A stretch of DNA of 64,000 bases. Source: Hemerocallis citrina. Lineage: Eukaryota; Streptophyta; Magnoliopsida; Asparagales; Asphodelaceae. Shown here in pieces: positions 33,930 through 45,600 of the stretch. The stretch covers positions 185,278,175 through 185,342,174 of the forward strand of contig CM030362.1 in NCBI GenBank assembly GCA_017893485.1, in the 5' to 3' direction. The notes under the pieces are model-generated. The model was not told where the DNA came from and did not search any database. It was given only the letters and a program-made list of their open reading frames with translations. Within the stretch, counting starts at the first letter, position 1. Each line of letters opens with the position of its first letter. A program made the translations under genes and the position numbers.

Positions 33930-34205
33930 GGATGTTTGTGACTATGGATGTTGTGTTCCATGAGGATGAGTTGTATTTCTCCTCTGAGGTTGAACTTCAG
34001 GGGGAGTACCGAAGCGAAGTTCAAACTCTTTCCTATGATGAAGTGGTTACCATTCAGACTGAACAATCAGATATAAGGCATGAAAATCTGGATGTAAGTA
34101 GTGACGATCACTCGAATGAAGATTTGGTTCAGTATGGAGATCTCCACGATGAAATGCAATCAGTGCCGAACCTCCACGAAGATAAGTTATCTCCACCACT
34201 AGCAC
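33908..34205 (+). pseudogene. Copia integrase C-terminus/linker, 5' part
   Basis: Reads MDVVFHEDELYFSSEVELQG and acidic linker residues up to the TRIM insertion. The frame is shifted relative to the integrase core. It ends with AGCAC, the TSD of the TRIM. Confidence 0.8.
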
Positions 34206-34618
34206 TGTAACGTCCCTGCCCCACGCTCAGACAATTTATACAATTTATCAGACAAATTAATTATAGTATAGTACAACTGCCCACCACAGGCTGCCTCTCA
34301 AAAGGTGGTTAACCGGATTAGCGACTCTTGATCATAGGCTATATTATTTATAGTTAATTAATCTATTATATTTCCCGATGTAGGACAAATCAATACTCTT
34401 TTTCTCCTCTTTTTCTCCCGTGAGCACAGAGTAGCCCCTGTGGGCCATGCGCCACGTCATCCACTCAAAGAGACAACGACACTGTCTCTCATTCTCAATC
34501 CCGGGTGGGCCTTGCTCTACTGACGTCATCATGATGTAAGTGCCTCAACAACATCACGCTGCTTTTCTCAAATGCGTGGCCCCCCTCTATTTCAATTAAT
34601 TTACTAAACTGCCACTCT

Positions 34619-34620
<2 letters not shown>

Positions 34621-34706
<86 letters not shown>
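34621..34706. repeat. (TA)n in the left TRIM LTR
   Basis: Replaces the (CA)n found at the same site in the right LTR (35479-35521). Confidence 0.95.
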
Positions 34707-34709
<3 letters not shown>

Positions 34710-35476
34710 TTTTTTTGAAATTACGGGGTGTTACATATACCCCCCTTCAGAAATCAGCATCCTCGCTGAGCACGGGGCATGCACAATCTAGTGCAGATCT
34801 ACTTTCTAGCTGATGAGGAGCATCTGCTCTCCTATCTGCCTGATTAATTATGATCCTGGAATCCATCGCTCGATCAATCATAATCCCGGATTTAATTGAG
34901 TTTCCCTCCTATCCGTCCGACTAATCATGATCCCGGAATCCACCTCCCGATCAATCACAGTCCCGGATTTAATTGAGGGCTCACCACAGCCCCGAAATTC
35001 ACCGCCCGACTGGTTCTATAGTCATGTCCCACACTAAGTGTCAAAAGTCGGCTCTGATACCATTTGTAATGCCTCTGCCCCATGCTCGGACAATTTATAC
35101 AGTTTATCAGACAAATTATTTATAGTATAGTACAACTGCCCACCACAGGTTACCTCTCAAAATGTGGTTAACCGGATTGGTGACTCTTGATCATAGGCTA
35201 TATTATTTATAGTTAATTAATCTATTGTATTTCCTGATGTGGGACAAATCAATACTCTTTTTCTCCTCTTTTTCTACCGTGAGCACAGAGTAGCCCCCGT
35301 GGGCCATGCGCCACGTCATCCACTCAAAGAGACAGCGGCATTGTCACTCATTCTCAATCCCGGGTGGGCCCTGCTCTGCTGACGTCATCATGATGTCAAC
35401 GCCTCAACAACAACGTGCTGCTGTTCTTAAATGCGTGCCCCCTCTATTTCAATTAATTTACCATACTACCACTCTC

Positions 35477-35478
<2 letters not shown>

Positions 35479-35521
<43 letters not shown>
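35479..35521. repeat. (CA)n in the right TRIM LTR
   Basis: About 20 CA dinucleotides at the position where the left LTR has (TA)n. The surrounding words (CCACTCTCCATA and TTTTGAAATTACGGGG) are shared. Confidence 0.95.
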
Positions 35522-35524
<3 letters not shown>

Positions 35525-35550
35525 GAATTTTGAAATTACGGGGTGTTACA

Positions 35551-35837
35551 AGCACCGTCAAGACCATCCCACCACCAACACTGCCAGAATCATCTCTCCC
35601 ACCAGCACCGTCAGAACCCCAAAACCTATCGCTTCGCTGTTCGAAGCTCCAAGAAGAGAACTTCCAAATTGTACTACTAGAGGTATCCCAAAATCTACCT
35701 ATGAGCCTGATCCCACTAGTAATGTCAAGTATCCCATGAATCATTATGTGTCCACTCACCGATTTTCTGAATCAAATAAGTCATTTGTGAATCAATTATC
35801 TGTTGTATTTATTCCTAATATTGTGCAAGAAGCCTTA
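35551..35837 (+). pseudogene. Copia linker before RT
   Basis: Continues the copia pol after the TRIM: PTYEPDPTSNVKYPMNHYV-like residues then NQLSVVFIPNIVQEAL, the block that directly precedes RT in this family. It ends with CCTTA, the TSD of the next insertion, and resumes at 53115 as DPRWKATM. Confidence 0.88.
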
Positions 35838-38691
35838 TGTAACGCCCCGAATTTCAAAATACACTGAATTCGAGATTCCACAGGATCTTTACACTTCATT
35901 TAGTACAATTTTACAAGGAATTTAAAACTTTTCATTTTACATCAGAGTTTACATGAAACTTTACACTTTATATTGCACAGCAGAAGTAAATTTACAACAT
36001 TTAAATAAAGTACAACAACATTGAATAATCTTTAAGCAACTGTTCCTCTTTAATCTTTACCATGTCATTTACCCTGCATACAAAACTGTGGGTACATCAG
36101 TTTATTCAACCGACGAACATTATACACGGCCATCCTCTCTATGCCGGAAATAGTATAACTCATTTTCCATATTTAACAAACACAAACTTGTCACATATCA
36201 AACTAAAGGAAATGCCCTAATGATGTCGTGTTGTGATTGTGCACTTAGTCCTTAATGCAGTTATTTATATTACATGACACTAATGCACACTTGTTCAGAT
36301 TCTATGCATCCCATACTACATAGGTCCGAGGGCAAGCCTCTTAATCGTTCTTCATCTTTGTAGGGTTCAATCCCTCGTCATGTCTTAATCTACTACTGTA
36401 ACTACGGTAAGTATCCTAGATGATCTATGAGTACAAGCTCGTGTACAGAAAACCTGGAGGGGAATCCCACGTCATGTCTTGACTCATCAAGCATGCATTC
36501 TGTGGCAATTCAGCCTTCTTCATGGCACACGACCCTCTTGCAGTCACCAAATATCCCACAAGCGTTGCTAAAGTCCGATCATTACTGAGTAGTGCCCACG
36601 CCATGTCTTGACTCATCAAGCATGCATTCTGTGGCTCACACCCGTACCGTAAACTCTAGCTCTCATACTTGTGTTTTTCTCTCACTTTCATCACATCTCT
36701 ACTATATACTAATTCTTAGGTTTTATTAGAATCATGAACAAAATCAAAGCTCTAGAGTTAGCATCTCCACTAAACCGGACTTATTCATTCATTCAAACAT
36801 GACCAACCTTGGTCTTTCATTTTAAATTTCATTTCATTTCTTTCCAAATACCAGGAGAGACTTAGCTACTCTTTTGTTTCAATTCTAATTCAAAATTTCC
36901 AAAATTGAGTGTTTCCAGCTCATAAGTTCATCTTCATAATCATAACAGATTTTCTTTTTCAATAGCATGATTTCTAATTTATTCATGAGTCCATAGCCAT
37001 ACATGGAATTCAATTATTCCTTATATATTACATCAAATATCAATTTCACATTAAAATCACATCACTAAATGAATATTCACATTTCATAATTTTCACACTA
37101 TTCTCCAATGAGAATAATTCACATCACATCACTACATATAATTTCTATCTTTATTACACTTCTTTTCTAACATTTTATTTCAAGTCCTTTTGCAAATTGC
37201 AACTTTCATAACATACAAGTGTAGAACCATAGTTCTAAATTATACATTTATTCTCAAAACATACTTCATTTCATGTAAATAATTCCCAAATTATTTTTCA
37301 TAAATCCCACATATTTTTAGGATAATAATCATATTTTTTTCATAATTTTTAATCATCAAAAATCTCCAAAAAAATTATTTTTTCCCACACTTAAACACAA
37401 ACCGAAGCCAGGGATCAAACCCACAACCCCAGGGAAACCAACCGAACGCACAGACCACTAGGCCGAACGCGCTAGGCGTTATAAAAAGGGGCTGAGAGCA
37501 TTAAATGCTCTCGGCTGCAGTTCATTTTATTTTTTTAAAATGCAACAAAATATGCGGTGTTAACAAGATTCGAACCCTCAACCTCTGAGAAGCCGCACGA
37601 CACTGTAGCAATCAAGAGCATCCCGACCACTCGAGCTATAGGCTCGGGTTGTCATCGATACAACTCGAAGTCTACTGAATCAATACTCTCTGTTTAGTAA
37701 AACATTTCGATGTTCAACAAGCTCTCATTTCATTTTACTCTTACTAACTTGCTGTAAAAATTCCAGATTAATTATTCTCATCATAAATTATACTCCAATA
37801 TATTAAAAATAATTTTTTTCAATAATTAAACATATATTTCCCATACAATTTGGTTAAATCATAAGCTACCACTAACACATTTCTTCTTTCGACATTTCTT
37901 ATCAAATTTAACATTACTAATCTCTTCATTAGCAATCTTCATGTCAATTCTCTGTTTTTAATCATTTCACAAACCCCCAAATTATATTTTTTAGTCATTC
38001 ACACAATATTATCATAATAGTCTATTTAAGCACATAAAGCGACATTGCCAATCTACTAATTCTTGCATATAATTTTTTTTAATGTTAATAATGAAGTTTT
38101 CTTCAAAAAATCCATGGCTATAATCCATTCACACACAACTTAAATTTAATGATAGAACCACATACAATTTGCATTCCAACATTTCAATCAATCAATAGGT
38201 CATTTTTCCAATTAAAATGTACTCTTATTAATCTTTTTCATGCATCATTCTTTCAATTCAAATCTAGCATACTTCCTAATTAGAAATACGGAAAATTACC
38301 CACCTTATTTGGAGAGACTACACTTAGCAACACCTCCTAAACAAATGTCCTTGCCACGAAAGCGGTTCTCCTCCTCGTCGACGCGCACACGAGCTCCAAG
38401 AATACCAACCCGAGCACTACTTTGATTGCCAGCCTCTCCTCCTTGATGCAAGCACAGATCCTCACACAATCTCTCAATCTTTTAACTCACTTGCTATACT
38501 ACTAATAATGTATTTTAAACTATAGGTTTGGAGGAATAATTAGCACAAGAATACTAGGCAGGGGGGGGGGGTATTTATACTAAAAATTTAAGAAAATGGA
38601 AGGCTAGGATTAACTTAGGAGTTAGGATTAAAAGGCTAGGATTCAATGAGGAGTTACAATAACCAACCATGATCAAGTAACCACCATCCAT

Positions 38692-39330
38692 CACTACAAC
38701 ACAGAAGTTATTCACCGGCGCTTTTTTTGACCTTCACCGGCGGTTTTTTACGCCGGTGAAACATTCACCGGCATTTATAAAAACGCCGGTGCAAATGCCC
38801 CCGAATCGAGCGTCGCAGAAAGATAGGCGTATTCACCGGCATTTATACTGGACGCCGGTATATCTTCAAAATACACCGGCGGCCAGCCAAACGCCGTTAT
38901 ATGCCAATTTCTGGGTGCCGTTCTTTCCCCCAATATACATTCGTCGGCGGTCACATACCGCCGGTATATATCTTTTCACCGGCGATTGTACAACCGCCGG
39001 TGAATGTGTAATATTTACCGGCGGTAAGAGAACGCCGGTGTATGCATGTTTCTGAGCGCCCTTCTTTCCCTACTTACAAGCACCGGCGTGTTGTAAAATG
39101 CCGCTATAGAGTTATTCACCAACATTTTGTAAAATGCTGGTGTTTCTTAGGACTGTTGCAACTTACTGGTACACCGGCGTGTGTGGAAACGCCTCTCTAA
39201 CGAAAATTTCAACTAAACAATTAGATACACCGCCGTTTTATGAAATGCCGGTGTATGCCCGCTTGTTTTTCCTGCTCCAGCTTTCCATTCGATTTCAATT
39301 CACAATTTCATACGCCAGTGTATGCCCGTT
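38692..39330. repeat. Left subterminal repeats of CACTA
   Basis: About 20 copies of TTCACCGGCG / ACGCCGGTGAA and decayed variants in both orientations. In En/Spm, such repeats bind TNPA and bring the ends together. Confidence 0.85.
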
Positions 39331-39674
39331 TGTTTTTCCTGCTTCAGTTTCCCATTCGATTTCAATTCACAATTTCATTTAAAATAACCTGTAAACTAAT
39401 TCACAACTGATTCAACAAATTTCAGGGATATTAATGCGCAAATCACAACCAAACACAAGAATTAAAGACAATAAAGTTTCACACGTGTTATATCATTGTC
39501 CAAATCCACCGCAAAATTAACACAGTGTCATAATTAACAAATACAAATACAGTAACGAATGTCCCAAATATCCCAACGAAAACTTAAAACAATAATACAA
39601 GACATAACAACAGCAAGGAGGACATAACAACAGCAAGGACAAGCCGACCACAGATTCATACCCCTCGAGTAGCT
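39331..39674. other. CACTA interior downstream of tnpA
   Basis: Non-coding AT-rich sequence with a short direct repeat GCTTCAG..CATTCGATTTCAATTCACAA (about 39284 and 39346). It probably holds the tnpA 3' UTR. Confidence 0.4.
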
Positions 39675-42600
39675 TCAGTTCTGATCATCAGAATTTCCTT
39701 CATCTTGGAAACCGCTCTATGAAAAAAAACAATAATTTAGTTCAACAGTAGACCACAATACAGAATATACATATTTTTTAAGCTTGCAAAAAGATCTACC
39801 CAATTCATAAATTCTAAGATCAAAGTGCCAATTGCAATTGGAATTGTTAATGATATATAGAGAGGTAAAATAATTATATTGCAGTGCTAAAAAGCTAGTA
39901 CTTAATTTTGTTTTTGAATATATCTAAAACAGCCAAACAAATGAAAATCAAGTATCTAACTTAAAACCTTTATATTCTGCTCTGATTGGGAATATCCAGT
40001 ATCTAAAACAGTAAAACAAATGAAAATCCAGTATCTAAGCATGTCTTTCGTGGATTGTTCAGACAATCCATGAAACTGTCATCGTGGAAGGAAATCAAAT
40101 ATAAGAAAAATAAGAAAAATAAGAAAAATAAGAAGGGGCTCATATCAAGTGTAGTTTTAAGGAACTGTCATCGTGGAAGGAAACCAAATATAGAAGCCAG
40201 AAATGGAAATAGAAAATGGTAGAGAATGAGGATACACCAGGCTAACATAGCGGCATTTTCCTCATCTCTCTCTCATCCCTTCTTTCCCTTCAGCACACGC
40301 ACACAAAGAGACATCAGCAACAACAGCAAGAGCGACAAGAACAATAATATTAATAAATTATTATAAACGAGATATCTCTACATGGGTTTCCAGATCTCCA
40401 CTCGAGCCCTCTCTTTCTAATCACAGCCCAATTAAGAACATAGACGACGGCCACTAAACAATCCAATCACAGCCCAATGAAAATTTCCAGTATATAAGCA
40501 TATATGTTTCTCTATTAATTCTTCATCCCAACTAAACCATTGATGTTTGTGGCTACAAAAGAAGCCTGCACAAGGTTTGTTCTCACCCAATTCTTGTACA
40601 GATTTGGAGGATTTTGGTATACATACAGTATCCTTAGTTGACAGTGAACCCATTAATTTGGTAAAAAAATCATGCTAAGATGGCAATGAGATGCATGAAT
40701 TCAGCTTCTTTAACAGTGAAAGAAAATGAAAATTTCCAGTATCTAAGCATATATGTTTCGCTATTAATTCTTCACCCTAACTAAACCATTGATGTTTGTG
40801 GCTACAAAAGAAGCCTGCACAAGGTTTGTTGTCACCCAATTCTTGTACAGATTTGGAGGATTTTGGTATACATACAGTATCCTTAGTTGACAGTGAACCC
40901 ATTAATTTGGTTAAAAAAATCATGCTAAGATGGCAATGAGATGCATGAATTCAGCTTCTTTAACAGTGAAAGAACATGAAAATTTCCGGTATCTAAGCAT
41001 ATATGTTTCTCTATTAATTCTTCACCCCAACTAAATCATTGATGTTTGTGGCTACAAAAGAAGCCTGCACAAGGTTTGTTCTCACCCAATTCTTGTACAG
41101 ATTTGGAGGATTTTGGTATACATACAGTATCCTTAGTTGACAGTCAACCCATTAATTTGGTAAAAAAATCATGCTAAGATGGCAATGAGATGCATGAATT
41201 CAGCTTCTTTAACAGTAAAAGAAAATGAAAATTTCCGGTATGTAAGCATATATGTTTCTCTATTAATTCTTCACCCCAACTAAACCATTGATGTTTGTGG
41301 CTACAAAAGAAGCCTGCACAAGGTTTGTTCTCACCCACTTCTTGTACAGATTTGGAGGATTTTGGTATACATACAGTATCCTTAGTTGACAGTGAACCCA
41401 TTAATTTGGTAAAAAAATCATGCTAAGATGGCAATGAGATGCATGAATTCAGCTTCTTTAACAGTGAAAGAAAATGAAAATTTCCAGTATCTAAGCATAT
41501 ATGTTTCTCTATTAATTCTTCAACCCAACTAAACCATTGATGTTTGTGGCTACAAAAGAAGCCTGCACAAGGTTTGTTCTCGCCCACTTCTTGTACAGAT
41601 TTGGAGGATTTTGGTATACATACAGTATCCTTAGTTGACAGTGAACCCATTAATTTGGTAAAAAAATCATGCTAAGATGGCAATGAGATGCATGAATTCA
41701 GCTTCTTTAACAGTGAAAGAAAATGAAAATTTCCAGTTTCTAAGCATACATGTTTCTCTATTAATTCTTCACCCCAACTAAACCATTGATGTTTATGGCT
41801 ACAAAAGAAGCCTGCACAAGGTTTGTTCTCACCCAATTCTTGTACAGATTTGGAGGATTTTGGTATACATACAGTATCCTTAGTTGACAGTGAACCCATT
41901 AATTTGGTAAAAAAAATCATGCTAAGATGGCAATGAGATGCATGAATTCAGCTTCTTTAATAGTGAAAGAAAATGAAAATTTCCGGTATCTAAGCATATA
42001 TGTTTCTCTATTAATTCTTCACCCCAACTAAACCATTGATGTTTGTGGCTACAAAAGAAGCCTGCACAAGGTTTTTTCTCACCCAATTCTTGTACAGATT
42101 TGGAGGATTTTGGTATACATACAGTATCCTTAGTTGACAGTCAACCCATTAATTTGGTAAAAAAATCATGCTAAGATGGCAATGAGATGCATGAATTCAG
42201 CTTCTTTAATAGTGAAAGAAAATGAAAATTTCCGGTATCTAAGCATATATGTTTCTCTATTAATTCTTCACCCCAACTAAACCATTGATGTTTGTGGCTA
42301 CAAAAAAAGCCTGCACAAGGTTTTTTCTCACCCAATTCTTGTACAGATTTGGAGGATTTTGGTATACATACAGTATCCTTAGTTGACAGTCAACCCATTA
42401 ATTTGGTAAAAAAATCATGCTAAGATGGCAAAAAGATGCATGAATTCAGCTTCTTTAACAGTGAAAGAAAATGAAAATTTCCAGTATCTAAGCATATATG
42501 TTTCTCTATTAATTCTTCACCCCAACTAAACCATTGATGTTTGTGGCTACAAAAGAAGCCTGCACAAGGTTTGTTCTCACCCACTTCTTGTACAGATTTG

Positions 42601-45600
42601 GAGAATTTTGGTATATATACAGTATCCTTAGTTGATAGTGAACCCATTAATTTGGTAAAAAAATCATGCTAAGATGGCAATGAGATGCATGAATTCAGCT
42701 TCTTTAACAGTGAAAGAAAATGAAAATTTCCAGTATCTAAGCATATATGTTTCTCTATTAATTCTTCACCCCAACTAAACCATTGATGCTTGTGGCTACA
42801 AAAGAAGCCTGCACAAGGTTTGTTCTCACCCAATTCTTGTACAGATTTGGAGGATTTTGGTATACATACAGTATCCTTAGTTAACAGTGAACCCATTAAT
42901 TTGGTAAAAAAATCATGCTAAGATGGCAATGAGATGCATGAATTCAGCTTCTTTAACAGTAAGAAGAAATTGAAAATTTTCGGTATGTAAGCATATATGT
43001 TTCTCTATTAATTCTTCACCCCAACTAAACCATTGATGTTTGTGGCTACAAAAGAAGCCTGCACAAGGTTTGTTCTCACCCACTTCTTGTACAGATTTGG
43101 AGGATTTTGGTATACATACAGTATCCTTAGTTGACAGTGAACCCATTAATTTGGTAAAAAAATCATGCTAAGATGGCAATGAGATGCATGAATTCGGCTT
43201 CTTTAACAGTGAAAGAAAATGAAAATTTTCGGTATCTAAGCATATTTGTTTCTCTATTAATTCTTCATCCCAACTAAATCATTGATGTTTGTGGCTCCAA
43301 AGAAGATTTTAGATCCAGGATGACAAATTTTGATTGGGCTTTGAATGGAGATTCTAGTCATAGATCGATTCTTTGGAGCCCGACTTTGTAAAGAAAATGC
43401 CATTTGGAAGTATGCGGGTACATGTTTGTTGGATAACCAAAACTCCCATTTTTATTGAAGAAAAATAAGAATAGGGCTCATATCAAGTGTAGTTTTAAGG
43501 AACTGTCATCGTGGAAGGAAACTGTAACATCTGTTTTTTTTAATTTCTTAATTATTTGTTTGAAATTATTTTTAAATATGTTTCTGAGTATATTTACCCC
43601 TATTAATTAATTTTATTAGTATTAGAATGATTAAATTGATATTTTGGGGTAAACAGAAAAAATTTGACAATATAGGAGTTTTGAGATGAATTTTCTCGGA
43701 GGAGACGAATCCGATTTGACCCGAAATTTTTCTAGGGCATTTGTTCCTGATAGGGGGTTTAAATTTGTGAGTTATTAAATTATAGTTTGAAGCTGAAGGT
43801 ATTTTTCTGAAATATTGCGAAATATTGCGATATTCGTCTATATACATATTTATATGTATTGCAATCGTTTATAACTATTGATTTTGATTACAATTATGCA
43901 TAAAAATGCATTTTTAATTCATTTTTACATTGGGAGGAATTTAAGTACATTATGGAGTGATTTTTATAAGAAAAACCCTAGAAAAGTGGACTAGAAGGAT
44001 ATATATATAATGCTATGGTCAAATAGGGACTTATAAACAATTTTACCTCCTTATTTACATTTTTATACCCTTTTCTCCTCCCCCTCCTTCAGATTTCGGC
44101 CAGCACTCATTCCCCCAACCGGCCATGACCTAGGGTTTCAAAACCCTAGAGATTCCAACAAATTTTTGAAGAAAAATTGAGGGTTCTAGCTAATTTGGAG
44201 GTGCTCTACTCATTTCCGGAGTCCGTTTGCAAAGATAAGGCTTGTAAGGTATGAAATTATGAAGTTTAGTTTATGGAAAAATATGATTTTGAGTTTTAGT
44301 ACTAGAAAATGATATAGTAGGGTAATTAGGTGATCCTAGTAATTATAGAGAAGAAAGATTGGTAAGAAATTGATTAGTTTGTAAGTTGTTAATTAATTAG
44401 TGTGTTGGCTTTAGAATTTGGATAATAAATAGAATAATTGATAAGTATGGACTATAGAAATTGTTGTGTATTAAGGGAAAATAATTTAGAATGGGTTTAG
44501 TGAGAATTTTATGGAGTTAGAAACACGTCGGAATCTCAAAAACTACGGGTATACTATTTATGCACGCCGGGTGTTCGGTGAAATGCCCGAGCGAGGTTTA
44601 GGTAAAAATTTGATGAGTTCGGAGGTATAATTGAGTTCTATTATTATTATTAACCCTAATTTGAGAAACTAGGATAAAGAGGATTAAAGAAATTAGAAAA
44701 TATGAATTTTTCTTATTAGAACTCCGATCAATAAGGGAGTGTTTGTATTGGGATCCGAATTCGAAATCTATCGATGTAGCTCACCTACGTATGTCATTTG
44801 TGACGCGTGGGTGAAGACGGATTCGAATTTGGAGGTCCGTAGATCGAGTTTTGAGTTTTAAGCTAACCGGTTCTATAATTTTCTAATTAGGTGGAAAAAG
44901 TCGAACTTCGACTGGCTACTGGACGGACGTGGGACATCGTTTGCTCGATCCGTCAGGTGAGTATATTGTATTTGTAAATATTTTATATTGTGGCCAAATT
45001 TCGTGGCTTTTTGATGTCTTGTAAAAGTTATAGCAAAAATTGATTTTCAAGGAAAATACGGATTTTTAGGGGCCCGAAAATGGGTTTTTGAGAAATATAG
45101 TGAAATTAATTATTTTAAGTATATAAAACCTATATTATGGGTTAATGTGATGTGTTGATGTATAAAAACTAAATATATTAAATTATTTATGCATATTTTT
45201 ACCCCGTGCATGTTTTGTGCATGTTTTTGGGGTATATAGGCCGATATAGGCAATCGGGTATATGCGGAGCCTGGTGTATGGGCTAGCATGCCATGGATGG
45301 ATGTTATAAGATGTAATTAGACGAAATTAATGATTGTGATCATGTTTTGAAGATCTGTGTAATTATAATGCCCGTTTTGTGCATGTTTTGGGGCATATAA
45401 GCCCTTATAGGTGATTTTACTTATATGAAACGTGATGTATGAGCTAGTATGCTATAATTAGATATTATAAGATTTAATTAGAGGAAATAAGTGGTTTTGG
45501 CCCCTTTTCTTGGAAACCCACATGTGTGGTGTATGTTTGTGATATATATATATATATCATGATATTGACTCGTGATGTGATAATTCATGAAATTAGTAAG

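Larger units (their letters stand above)
34206..35550 (-). mobile_element. TRIM/small LTR element, non-coding
   Basis: Miniature LTR retrotransposon of 1,345 bp. LTRs lie at 34206-34735 (530 bp) and 35065-35550 (486 bp), both running TGTAA...GGGGTGTTACA on the plus strand. The internal region of 329 bp has a PBS (minus TGGTATCAGAGC, 35051-35062) next to the right LTR and a PPT (minus GAAGGGGGGTATA) next to the left LTR. TSD AGCAC at 34201-34205 and 35551-35555. No gag or pol. It must have moved with proteins from another element. Confidence 0.92.

Noticed and set aside
35306..35759. Thr-His and Val-Cys repeat frames
   Set aside because: Translations of the (CA)n microsatellite in the TRIM LTR.
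37380..37660. tRNA-like words (GGATCAAACCCACAACC and GATTCGAACCCTCAACC with ACCACTAGGCC)
   Set aside because: They resemble B-box/T-arm text but have no cloverleaf, no matching A-box and lie inside a solo LTR. I do not call tRNA genes.
41174..43146. Repeated 75-codon frames as individual genes
   Set aside because: They are one frame in a tandem DNA repeat. I list the array and leave the coding question as a finding.
40480..43295. CRISPR-like regular repeats
   Set aside because: The units are contiguous 249-bp tandem repeats without unique spacers, in a plant genome.
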